The notes beneath the pieces were generated by a model, which was not told where the DNA came from, searched no databases, and saw only the letters and a list, made by a program, of their open reading frames with translations. DNA of 64,000 nucleotides from Diphasiastrum complanatum (Eukaryota; Streptophyta; Lycopodiopsida; Lycopodiales; Lycopodiaceae): contig MU831913.1 of NCBI GenBank assembly GCA_029204225.1, forward strand, positions 33,108 through 97,107, read 5' to 3'. A program made the translations under genes and the position numbers. Below are positions 31,715-41,471 of this stretch, piece after piece. Position 1 is the stretch's first letter; the number at the start of each line of letters is the position of its first letter.

Positions 31715-33480
31715 CAAAACCAAGAAAATGTTTCAGTATGACAAAAACTTGAAATACTAAGAATTTGCAAAATGAACAAGATATGAATCACATAGGCATG
31801 ATCTACCTTCTTTGTAATATATGATGTAAATTCCCAAAACTTCACTTGCATATATCATTCAACTTTGAAAAGCTCTACTAACTTTTTCTAGAAGATGAGT
31901 ACAAGTTATTTATATGCCTTTCACATTGGTAAAATAATGTCAATTAGATGCGAACGATCTTTTATTTGGCAAACGAAAAAATCAAATTTCATACTGTAAA
32001 ATCCTCCTTTTTGAAAACTTTGAAGAAAACAATTGCCACCTCTTCATGGCAACATGCCAACAACACAATACTAACATTTCTAACTTATAACAACTACTAA
32101 CAATGTGGAAAAGGCTGTTCGCATCCAATCGACATTATTTCATCATTTTAAAATGGATATATTACGATTGTCCGTATCTTATACATCTTCACATGCAAAA
32201 GGATTACAAATGTATGTATCATGAGATCACATACAACTGTGAATAAACACATATCATTCAAATTTTATTTACAACATAATCACATAGCTTTGTATAATCA
32301 TAAATAGATCGAATTGTTGTGTCTTGTAGATTGTCATATGTATTGAGCAATATGACATGGGTCATGTTTCTATTAAATTCTAACACAACTTAGAATATTT
32401 CATGATATTTTGTGAATGTTTTTTAATCCTCTTGCTTCCTAATGTTTGTTTTTTAATCTTATTGATGGCGATTATATTTGCACGCATTTGTAATCCAACG
32501 TAGTTTAATTTTCAATTTCCTATATTTGTATTTATTCTATATTCATTTTTTTTGCGTGGCTATTTATTTTATTATGTGCTATTGATGAATTTTTAATACC
32601 CACTTTTGTGTCGATAATTATTGATTCATCTTTGTGAACAACTACTCATTTACCTAGCTGTTTTTGATGAATGTATAACTACTATGGTTGTTTGTTGCAT
32701 GGTTAGTCACCAATTCCTGATTCTTTTGAATTCATTTCTGGTTCACGGCTATTCACGTGGCTATGTGCTATTGATGAATCTCGATGACCATTTGTGTACT
32801 TGATAATTATTGATTCTTTTTTGGTGCATGACTATTTACTTGATTAGGTGCTATTGATGAATCTATAACTATCGTGGTTGTTTGTTGCATGATTACTCTT
32901 CAGTTTCTGATTATTCACGAGCATTTACCTGACTAGGTACTACTCATGAATTTTCAATAATCTTTTCTATACTTGCTAATTGTCGATTCATTTTTGGTGC
33001 ATGGCCATTCATTTAGGTAGGTGCTATTGATGAATGCACAATTATCATAGTTGTCTGTTGCATATTTATTATTTAAGAATTGTGTGCATTCTATGACTGT
33101 GTTGCCTAAAGAATTTAAAAATATATAAATGTTTCAATCTTAATATTTTTTAATATATGTTTCTGTTTTTGTATGTGATTTACTACATTTCAAATTTTGT
33201 AATTCATATTTCAATTACAACACATGCTTACAATTTCATATATCTAGTATTATCAACTCATTAACTTTTTATGATTCGTAATAACTTAATTTTGATTTAT
33301 GAAGTGGGCTTTATTACGAAGCTAGGTTTGTAAATTATTATTCCTAACTACTAAAAAGGATTTTTTACTATATGCAATTTGTTATTTTAACAGTTGTTCT
33401 GCAATCAAATTTGTTATTGTAAATTCAATATTTTGGCATTAATAACCGTTAGGATTTTCTGCAAAAATTATCGGCGACTA
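31715..33480 (+). repeat. 5' region of the PIF1/GIY-YIG element, tandem copy 2
   Basis: Matches copy 1 over about 1.4 kb, then runs through the 83/107-bp array (32510-33060) and an AT-rich leader to 33480. There the sequence AAATTATCGGCGACTAAAG stands where copy 3 has AAATTATGGGCGAGCAAAA. The start codon is again ATC, so only copy 3 can be translated. Confidence 0.75.
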
Positions 33481-33489
33481 AAGAAAATT

Positions 33490-34154
33490 TAACACATCTT
33501 TGTTGCATAATTGTTTACTAGTTAGGTGTTATTGATAAATCTATAACTACAATGGTTTTGTTGCAAAATTACTCTTTAGTTCTTGATTATTCTAAATTCA
33601 TTTTTGGCGCGTGGCCATTTACTTGACTAAGTGCTACTCATGAGTTTCTAGTAATTTTTGGTATGCTTGATAATTGTCAATTTATTTTTTATGCATGGCC
33701 ATGCATTTAGGTAGATGCTATTGATGAATGCATAATTATCATGATTGCATATTTATTATTTAAGAATTGGGCGCATCCTATGACTGTGTTGCTTAAAGAT
33801 TTTAAAATTATATAAATGTTTCAATTTTAACATTTTTAGTATATGTTTTTATTTTTGTACCTGATTTAGTACATTTCAATTTTGTATTTTATATTTTAAT
33901 TACAACAAATACTTGCAATTTCATATTTATGATATTATGAACTCATTAACTTTTTTGTGATTTGTAGTAACTTAATTGTAATTCATAAACTGGGCTTTAT
34001 TACGAGGCCGAGTCTGTAAATTGTTATTCTTAAGTAGTAAAAAGATTTTTTATTATTTTCAATTTGTTGTTTTAATAGTTGTTCTGCAATCAAATTTTTT
34101 ATTGTAAATTCAATATTTCGGCATTAGTAACCGTTAGGTTTTTCCGCAGAAATT
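33490..34154 (+). promoter_or_regulatory. 5' region copy 3, joined to an ORF
   Basis: A shorter leader copy with a partial array (33490-33740) followed by the AT-rich stretch CAGTTGTTCTGCAATCAAAT-like (34075-34110) and TTCAATATTTCGGCATTAGTAACCG, shared with both other copies just before their lost start codons. It runs directly into the ATG at 34155, so it is the likely promoter and untranslated leader of the helicase element. Confidence 0.55.
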
Positions 34155-34520
34155 ATGGGCGAGCAAAAAAAAATTCTTCTCAGATCTTTACGTATATCAG
34201 TTTGCCAATTAATAAGTGATTTCAACAACACTGAATCACAAGAAGTTGTTTGTAATGAAGCTCGTGTGAGAGCACTTGCAAACAAAATAATTCAAGCGAC
34301 ATGTAAAAAATATAACTCCAATGAAGAAAAAGTCATAAAAAATATTGTTAGTTTCATTGAAAATGTTAATAAATGTCTTCAGGACTTGGGAGATAAAGTT
34401 CCCTCGGGGATAGATAGAACTAAATTAGAATGTTGGGACAAGTGGTGGAGAATACAGAAAGAAAAAAATAAAAGAGCTAAACACATCGAGTCACAAATTG
34501 TGTTATCAAAAAAAATGTGA
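34155..34520 (+). CDS. Unknown small ORF 1 of the PIF1/GIY-YIG element
   Basis: 121 codons from ATG at 34155, uninterrupted. Basic and helical, with Cys residues (ISVCQLIS, ATCKKYN, LECWDKWW) and a Lys-rich tail. I recognise no domain. The ATG lies at a position conserved among three tandem leader copies, which supports this start. It is followed 24 bp later by ORF 2 in another frame, so the two may be one frameshifted protein. It could be a DNA-binding or replication accessory protein, but nothing in the sequence proves that. Confidence 0.45.
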   Translation: MGEQKKILLRSLRISVCQLISDFNNTESQEVVCNEARVRALANKIIQATCKKYNSNEEKVIKNIVSFIENVNKCLQDLGDKVPSGIDRTKLECWDKWWRIQKEKNKRAKHIESQIVLSKKM

Positions 34521-34544
34521 TTAGAACATCAATGCCATTCACAT

Positions 34545-34904
34545 GTGGGAGACAATTTATCAATGGAGTTTAAGAAAACAGATTTTACGCAACTAGCAGC
34601 GAGTGTTAGGAATTGCGAATGTACTCTATCAGTGGGAATCCCAAATGATGCAATTGTTTGGAAAGAAAAAGTAGGATATGGTATATTTGGAGCCTATTTT
34701 AAAATTGGAATCATCAGAATATCTATTTTCCTTGAAGGAGTTGTTTTTGCCACAAAGAGATACAAAAGTGAGTGGGAAGATAGATTTAAATCCTTCGCGC
34801 AAGAAGTTAGTATTGATGTTGCACACATGAAAATTGTACGAATGGACATACACGACAACCTCCTTTGGTCTCTACCTTCTCGTATTTCAATGGAGGTAGC
34901 CTAG
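34545..34904 (+). CDS. Unknown small ORF 2 of the PIF1/GIY-YIG element
   Basis: 119 codons, opening at ATG 34545 (a second ATG is 5 codons later). It has a hydrophobic beta-rich middle (GYGIFGAYFKIGIIRISIFL) and an acidic/basic C-terminus ending SLPSRISMEVA. No domain recognised. It is co-oriented with ORF 1 and the helicase; 115 bp of degenerate sequence follows before the next coding-like stretch. It may be the second half of a single protein with ORF 1. Confidence 0.4.
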   Translation: MGDNLSMEFKKTDFTQLAASVRNCECTLSVGIPNDAIVWKEKVGYGIFGAYFKIGIIRISIFLEGVVFATKRYKSEWEDRFKSFAQEVSIDVAHMKIVRMDIHDNLLWSLPSRISMEVA

Positions 34905-35029
34905 ACAATACGATGATGAAACTATAACATGTTAAAACTAATTACAGCATCAATCTTAACAAAGCCAACAAGTCTATCTGAAATAACATTTCTTGTTTGC
35001 AAATTCCTATGATAAAAAGAAACAAGTTG

Positions 35030-36640
35030 TTTATTATATTGATAGTTCTCCTCCAAATTTTAGATGCAGATATGTGAGTCGAAATAACACATTAATGCTC
35101 CATCCAATTGATGTTTACACATATAGACTTGTAGAATTGAAAAAATTAACATTCTATAAATTCTAGAGTATGTACGATGTAGAAAAAAATTAAAAGTCAA
35201 TACTCATTTTGATTACATTGACAAGGCAAGAAACTACTTGTATAGGAGTAGTAAACTTATAAGATTTACTAACTATCATCTTGTGCATCATACAAAAGCC
35301 TTCTTTTTCAATGTTTTGCTCAAAAACATATCTTTTCGTAATGAACAAGAATTGATAAAATAAAATAAAACTGCTCATTCATATTTCTTGGAGTGCGTAC
35401 TTCAAAATTTTGTTGAGAAAGAGGAGGATATTGATATCTACATCGCAGAATATGCCAATAGACAATTTCTTGGAAGAGAAAAAACAATAAGAAATGTCAA
35501 ATATACTTCTACAAAAAAAACTGCTTATAAGCTAAACATTAACAATGTCAAATTCAGCAATCGAAAATGCACAAACTATATCTTTGATAGAAGATACGAA
35601 AAATGATTTAGGCTTGGAATCTGAATTTGAAAATGTGCGAAATTCATCGCTTACTGACAAACAAGATAAGGTATATAAAAGTATTACAAGCTCAAATTTG
35701 GGATTGTTTATTCTATTAGGCACTCCAAAAAGTGGAAAAACATTTTTGATATGATACCTCACTTACAAATGTATTGAGAAAGGACAACCAATTTTGTTAG
35801 CCGCAACAAGAAGTACAGCTGCATCTCGATTAGCAATACAGGCATTTACAGTCCACAACTTATTCGCAATTCCAATAAATCATTACATAAAAAACCTGAT
35901 ATCAACCGAGTTTCATCACAAATTAGTATTTGAAGCAAAATTTATTGTGATAAATGAAATGTCAATGCTAACTACTCAAATATTAACATATGTAATTCAT
36001 CAAATAAATCAAATAAAAAAAAATCCATCTAGCATTGTATTTGGAAATTATATCTTACTTTTAGTCATTTGGAAATTATATCTTACTTTTAGTCAGTGAT
36101 CATGCACAGCTTCCAGCCATTTGTAAACACAAATCAGAATCACTTTGTTTAATATGTCATCTTTCAAACTCTCCATTCTGGAAAATTGCAACACACTTGC
36201 AATTATCCTACTCAATTAGGCATGATGATGATCCCGAATACCTTCATTTTTTGAACAAAATTAAAATCCTTAGAGCCCACGCAACTAGAAGTAGACGAAA
36301 CATTGACTGTGCACTTTCTAGGTTCGGCATACCTGATATAGCAAATCATAATACGACCATCATATGTACTCATAGAGAAGATGTGCTCTATTTTAACAAC
36401 CTCATCTTAAAAAACTATTTTCTATCTCGGATATACTAGAAATTTCTGTTAAAACAAATGCTATATTAGAAAGCGACTGACAACATGGATCATTGATCCA
36501 TTATTCCATCAAATTTCAAAACTGGCCATAGGAACAAAGGTGATGGTACTTGCAAACTTGGATATTTCAAATGGTATAGTCAATGACACCATAGCTCAAA
36601 TAACTGACTTCAAATATTCCAAGATTCATGAATTGACAAC
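35030..36640 (+). pseudogene. PIF1-family helicase, N-terminal and central part
   Basis: Frameshifted but clear. A PIF1-type pre-helicase region ends in FFFNVLLKNISFRNEQELI (about 35290-35360). Walker A is GTPKSGKTFLI (35719-35751), cut by an in-frame TGA at 35752. Motif Ia-like AATRSTAASRLAIQAFTVHN follows, then Walker B-like FIVINEMSML (35941-35970; Asn-Glu where Asp-Glu is usual), LQLSYSIRHDDDPEYLHFL (36195-36253), THREDVLYFNNLIL and GTKVMVLANLDISNG (36530-36576). PIF1 helicases unwind DNA 5' to 3', and mobile forms drive Helitron-type replication. No HUH Rep domain is seen upstream. A CACTA element then splits the gene; it resumes at 40205. Confidence 0.8.
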
Positions 36641-36800
36641 AATCATCATTCAATTTGAAATCCAAAAAAAAAAATTCAATATAACAAGATCTGCATTTGC
36701 AAAAATTTGATTCGATACCACAACTAGAAAAATCTGTGTTTATCCATGTAGAGTATCCATGCGAGACCCGACACTTAGTCGATTTTCCAAATTTTTGTTT

Positions 36801-37102
36801 GCGTGGAACATCCACGCGTGGATTATCCATGCCAAAAAAAAATTTGAACTTGCCTCCAGCCAGTCTACCGGTGTTTTTTTGACATGACGCTGAAAAATTT
36901 ATGTGCGTGGATTATCCACGCAAAATTGAATTTCAAAAATTTTGACAACTGTTTGGAAGGGAAGGTTGGCGATGCCAGAAAGCAGTTTTGGCGTGGATAA
37001 TCCATGCGTGGATTATCCACACAAATTTCAGTTTGTTCACCGGACGAGACCAGAAGTTAAAGATATCCATGCATGGATATTTTCTGCGTGGATTATCCAC
37101 GC
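36801..37102. repeat. CACTA subterminal palindromic repeats, left
   Basis: Six units of a 17-base imperfect palindrome: 36801 (GCGTGGAACATCCACGC), 36816, 36905 (GCGTGGATTATCCACGC), 36991, 37006 and 37086. Such repeats bind the element's TNPA-type protein in characterised En/Spm elements. Pairs at 36801/36816 and 36991/37006 overlap by two bases. Confidence 0.85.
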
Positions 37103-37738
37103 ATTTTTTTTTTTGTTTTTTTGCATGTTGATAATGACATGAAATTAGTTAAATAGATATATTTCTAAAGTGAATTATATTATGATTAGGTTATATATTT
37201 TTTTTCTAAAGTGAATTTTATTACGATGAGATTTTTTTTTTTTGCATGTTCATAATGAAATGAACTTAGTTAAATAAATATTTTTTTAAAGTGAATTATA
37301 TCATGGTGTTTAGGGTTTACTCTAATGGCATTCTACCTAATCTCATATCCGAGATCATTTGATATGGATTGAGAGCTCATTTTGTACTTACTACGAGAGA
37401 TTATCAAGAGATGGTGATTTTGGCAAGTTTGCTCTTCAATGAGAAATTGATGAATGATGAATGTGATATTTTTTGTCTAATGAATAGGTCTGAATCTGAA
37501 CAAAGTATTATACTTTTCACGTGTGTGACAGGATGTGAAGATCAATTATTTCTAGTTTTATTGTGGTGTTCAAAAGCCTTTGCCAATTAGATGGAAAATA
37601 GGTTGAATTGTGTGCTAGTTGTCTATCTATTAGATATAAGTGAAACCTTTGATGCTTTTTCAAGGTTTTAGTATCCAAATGAGGTTCATAACCTTTGATT
37701 TTAACATGGTATCAGAGCCCAAATACAACCATCAAGGC

Positions 37739-39896
37739 TCAAATACTAGAAAGAGAGAAGCAATTACAAGTTGATGATTGTTTAATTTTTATTGTCCTTA
37801 TTACTACGCATTGCTTGGGCAATGGCTCAAGATCATGTGAACTTGAGGCCATGTGTCCACCTCTATTCTGTCGTTGGCGCTTTCTAGACAAGGCCCTCTC
37901 TTTTTTTCCTTCTTCATATAGGTCTAACCATTTATCCATAACTCCACAATTATAAAGCATGAATGTAGAAATTTTTTCTCGTTGGAAGGGTGCCAACCTA
38001 TGGACCTTTCCCATCCCTTGAGGTTTTTCACTAGTTACCTCTTCGGCTTCCTCATCACACCACAATAGTGGAGCAGATGGATGTAGTTGGTGCAAAATTT
38101 TAGTAACATAAAAGAGAGATTCATGTACTAACCATCCCTCTGTCATGCTACCTTCAGGCCTTGTCTTTTGACGCACAAAATCTTTTAAGACTTTCATGTA
38201 CCTTTCCATAAAGAACATTCACCTAAAAAGTCACAAATGATTAAAAATAAGTGTTTTATTTAATGAGTTCATGTATCAATTGATTTAGTTTAAATACATA
38301 TGCAAAAAATAATTTATGCACTTATACCTAGTGTGCACTGGACCAGCAATAGAAACTTCTTCAACCAAGTGCACCAATAAATGCACTTGTGAGTCCATGA
38401 TGGAAGTCGGAAAATATCTCTCAAACATGCACACAATCTCCACCATATGCTCATGTCCAAAAGATCCAGCTCACGGATTTCTTTTGAATACATCCATCTG
38501 CAAAATATTCAATCCATTTTATGTCTATTTGAACTTCTAATCAATAAATACTATATAGAAAAATGCACCAAGTACATGTAAATACCTGACAATGATTGAT
38601 AGTTTGTATATGGTCTCACAAATATCTTTTGACAAGCCCCCACGAATTGACAATGGATAGATGAATTGAATCATCTTTAGCCAATCATGAGATTTGAGAC
38701 CTTGCAACTTTCCATCCACTGTGAATGATGACCGTAGAATGGGAAAAACCAGTTGGTGTTCTAATGTCATGAATAATGGAGCACACATGGTTAAGCTCCT
38801 CCTTAGTGAATGTCCAAGGTACTTTTGGAGCATGATCTTCACCATCCTTTATCCAATATTCTTTTTTGGTGTCTGATTCTTTTAGATCGTGCCTTGCAGC
38901 AATGGTATCTTTTTCACCAATCAAGTATTTCCAAATAGATTCACCCACATTTTTAAATATGTGCATGGGATCAAGTAGGTGATTAATCAAAAGGTTATTC
39001 CAATATTCCAAATGATGAAATATAGATAATCTTTTCATACCATCGATTGGCTTTGCTTGAGATTCCTCCCATAGTATTCGCCAATCTTTCACGGACATCC
39101 TCTTTGGAGACATCTCTTTCTCAACTCTTCCTCCAAAACCTCTTCTATGAGTGTCTCTGAATCGATGGCCTTCATGCAAGTATTTACGATAATTTTCATA
39201 AACCACTTTTTTGAGACTAAAAGAGTATCTTCCCACAAGATTTGGCCTGCACAAAAAACAAGCATTTTTTCTAGCCATTTGAAAGTCTACCCAACAAATG
39301 GATACTATCAATCACTATTAAAAAAAGTATATGTCAAAGAATAATTATAGCCATTATAGTATATCATGTAAATGTCAAGAATTACTAGTTGTATGTAACT
39401 GTAAACAAACTCCTATGTACACAAGATAGACATTGTTTGAATGATTACTTGAGCATTCACCTAATCCTGGATAGTCATGCATTGTTCACATTACAATGGC
39501 ATGTAGTGTAAACTCCCTCTCATGTAAGGGACGCGAAATGTCATATGCTTTTATCCCCTTCCACAAATCTTCCAACTCGTCAATAAGCAAATCAAGATAC
39601 ACATCCATGTTATTAACCTTGCGTTGGCCAGGAATTAAAAGTGCCAACATAATGTGTCTCTTTTTTGTACTCAACCAAGGAGGAATATTATAATTTACCA
39701 AGCAAACAGGCCAAATGGACCACGTAGTTGCTTGTACACCAAAGGGGTTCACACCATCTGTTGCAAGACCAAATCTCACATTTCTTGACTCATTGGCAAA
39801 GCTTGGATACTCTTTGTTGATGTGTTTCCATGCAGGTGAATCTGAAGGTACCCTCATCATCCCATCGGTAGAGGTATGGTGTGCATGCCAGTCCAT
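37739..39896 (-). pseudogene. CACTA TNP2-like transposase (Transposase_21) remnant
   Basis: Minus-strand segments in order: 39486-39896 with MDWHAHHTSTDGMMRVPSDS, NVRFGLATDGVNPFG and WPVCLVNYNIPPWL (the TNP2 signature), ending at a TGA that replaces a conserved Trp before TMHDYPGLGE; 38685-39311 with ARKNACFLCRPN, DPMHIFKNVGESIWKYL and VCSIIHDIRTPTGF; 38537-38700 with KSHDWLKMIQFIYPLSIRG; and 37739-38218 with MERYMKVLKDFVRQKTRPEG and TEGWLVHESLFYVTKIL (DUF4218). Family members are 900-1100 residues, so the N-terminus is lost. Gaps near 39320-39480 and 38220-38540 may be introns. Confidence 0.85.
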
Positions 39897-39971
39897 AAGT
39901 TGTGCAAGAGATTTACAACGAAATAAACGTTGGGTGTCAGAGGTTTGCCCGGATGCCGGTAGTCGGACTTG

Positions 39972-40110
39972 GCGTGGATAATCCTCACATACATAACATT
40001 TTGAATTTCACGACATCCGGCCGATCTGCTGCCAGAAAAGACATTTGCGTGGAACATCCACGCGAGGATAATCCACGTGCTTGTATCCACGCGTATATCC
40101 ACGCCAATCC
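39972..40110. repeat. CACTA subterminal palindromic repeats, right
   Basis: Units at 39972 (GCGTGGATAATCCTCAC), 40047 (GCGTGGAACATCCACGC, identical to 36801) and 40061, followed by shorter ATCCACGC pieces to 40110. The same motif at both sides fixes the element's approximate limits. Confidence 0.8.
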
Positions 40111-40204
40111 ACGGCTATATCCATGCGAATTTTTTTTTGCCCACGTGTCCTCCTTTGTATTGTGCGTAAATATTTGCTATATGTGTTCTTGTGTACGAAA
40201 ATAT

Positions 40205-40422
40205 TTTACAAATTTACATTTCCAATAAGGTTAGCATATGCTATCACTGCACACAAAGCACAAGGTGTGACCATTCGGGAAAAAGCCATCCTAGATATAA
40301 GATCAAATTTTGCACTTGGCTTGATTTATGTCATGTTATCTCGAGTAACAAAACGTGAAAACTTGTTGTTAACAACTAAATTGACACCAGAACATTTCCA
40401 ACCGATATTAATTTTCATCTAA
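40205..40422 (+). pseudogene. PIF1-family helicase, C-terminal part
   Basis: FPIRLAYAITAHKAQGVTI (40219-40275) followed by FALGLIYVMLSRVTKRENLL is the PIF1 C-terminal signature (motifs V and VI: AYAITIHKSQG, then Y.ALSRV). It continues the helicase interrupted after 36640, about 3.5 kb upstream on the same strand. The frame is open from 40081 through this part and ends at TAA 40420-40422, shortly after LTPEHFQPI, a normal place for such helicases to end. Confidence 0.85.
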
Positions 40423-40563
40423 AACATAAATATCCGAGATATTGTCATATCTTCAGCGATGTACTATAATCATTTCTACCCACTTATTTTGTCTTCATGT
40501 ATGATCATATATTTTTATTTTTATATATGTCTTTCTAATATTTGTAGATTATCAGAAAAGAAA

Positions 40564-40917
40564 ATGGCATCCAAAATTGAGTATGATCCAAAAGAGGTAA
40601 TTATACAAATTTCATTTCCACTTTGGACTCATAAATGTCCTTTCTAGCAATAACCACAATATCAAATTCATTGTTTCAGTGATTCCGAAAATTGAAAGCC
40701 GAGGTGTCCTCTTCAAAAACTTCTCCTGAAATAACATCATCCACTAAAAAAATATTCTCAACAACAAAACAGATGTTCTTATTGAACTCCTGTGGTATTG
40801 ATCCAAACACATACAAGGAAGGCTTCCAAACAAATTTAGCTCTAAGCGGATTCATTGAACAAAAGAAGCACGAAAGAGGCCAATACATCAATCAATATCA
40901 TGGAGACCCAATCGAAG
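40564..40917 (+). pseudogene. Putative upstream exons of the GIY-YIG gene
   Basis: ATG at 40564 opens MASKIEYDPKE and meets a donor-like GAG|GTAATT at 40596/40597. An acceptor TTGTTTCAG ends at 40679, and the next stretch reads KLKAEVSSSKTSPEITSSTK, NSCGIDPNTYKEGFQTNLAL and ERGQYINQYHGDPIEG to a donor-like AAG|GTATAT at 40917/40918. The short introns (83 and 98 bp) look plant-like. A TGA at the second exon's first codon, and phases that do not all fit, point to decay. No domain is recognised; the part may tether the nuclease to DNA or to the helicase. Confidence 0.45.
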
Positions 40918-41009
40918 GTATATTCTATTCTTATTATTTTATAATTTTGTAACATTCTATTTTTCTAAATGTCCATTTTTAATCACCTAGTACATTAATA
41001 CAAAATTTC

Positions 41010-41471
41010 TTGCAGGAAGAAACTTCTCCATCGGCATTGCCATCTACATCCAGTATGCAGGTGAATTTGAACCATACAATGACCTTCTTCTTTATTTATA
41101 AGCTTTCCATTAAACTAATACGATTTCCGCTTGCAAGAAACAACATCAACAAAAAAACATCCAAGATCAAATATTCAATCTACAAAATAGGATGCAAAGA
41201 AACCCATGGTGTCTACATCGGCCAAACATGCAATCTACGACGCCGATTGCAACACCATGCAAGGCTACCACCCAAAAAAATGAGAAAACACTATTCTATG
41301 GACCGATATTTTTATGAGCAGTTTCATGTTCAAGTTTTAGATGTTGTTGAAGATAGAAAAATAGCTAACAAAATCGAAAGGTTTTATGTTCGACATTACA
41401 AATCAACAAGCGAGTCTGGATACAACACACTAAGATGTAATCTTGTAATTCAAAGGCATACTGGTATTTAA
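41010..41471 (+). CDS. GIY-YIG nuclease
   Basis: The frame is open to TAA at 41471. The GIY-YIG fold is plain from 41172: YSIYKI (SIY for GIY), GVYIGQT (YIG), then NLRRRLQHH with the catalytic Arg, a Lys-rich insertion, YFYEQFHVQVLDVVEDRKIA, NKIERFYVRHYKS with the metal-binding Glu, and GYNTLRC with the conserved Asn. All expected catalytic positions are present. The family cuts DNA in homing endonucleases, UvrC and Penelope-like retroelements. Here it follows a PIF1 helicase on the same strand, and no reverse transcriptase is visible. An acceptor at 41015 (CTTGCAG) suggests that the reading starts at GAAGAAACT as a spliced exon. Confidence 0.8.
   Translation: MQEETSPSALPSTSSMQVNLNHTMTFFFIYKLSIKLIRFPLARNNINKKTSKIKYSIYKIGCKETHGVYIGQTCNLRRRLQHHARLPPKKMRKHYSMDRYFYEQFHVQVLDVVEDRKIANKIERFYVRHYKSTSESGYNTLRCNLVIQRHTGI

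Larger units (their letters stand above)
36719..40165 (-). mobile_element. CACTA (En/Spm) transposon inserted in the helicase gene
   Basis: The block between the two helicase parts holds a minus-strand TNP2-like transposase and, at both edges, subterminal repeats GCGTGGATTATCCACGC. Left repeats run 36801-37102 and right repeats 39972-40110. A degenerate left terminus may be CACAACTAGAAAAA at 36719; a matching right terminus near 40165 (TTTGTATTGTG) is weak. Three-base target duplications could not be fixed. The element is decayed: the transposase lacks its N-terminal third. Confidence 0.75.

Noticed and set aside
31481..31723. Lys/Arg-rich minus-strand protein
   Set aside because: Low-complexity translation of a T-rich stretch between leader copies.
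36801..37102. CRISPR-like array, because of short palindromic repeats
   Set aside because: Spacing is irregular, some units overlap, the genome is a plant and a CACTA transposase lies between the two clusters.
34155..41471. Autonomous Helitron
   Set aside because: A PIF1 helicase is present, but I see no HUH Rep motif, no 5' TC or 3' CTRR end with hairpin, and a GIY-YIG nuclease is not a Helitron component.
41010..41471. Penelope-like retroelement endonuclease
   Set aside because: The GIY-YIG domain fits, but no reverse transcriptase is found upstream on the same strand; the neighbour is a PIF1 helicase. It stays possible only if the RT was lost.
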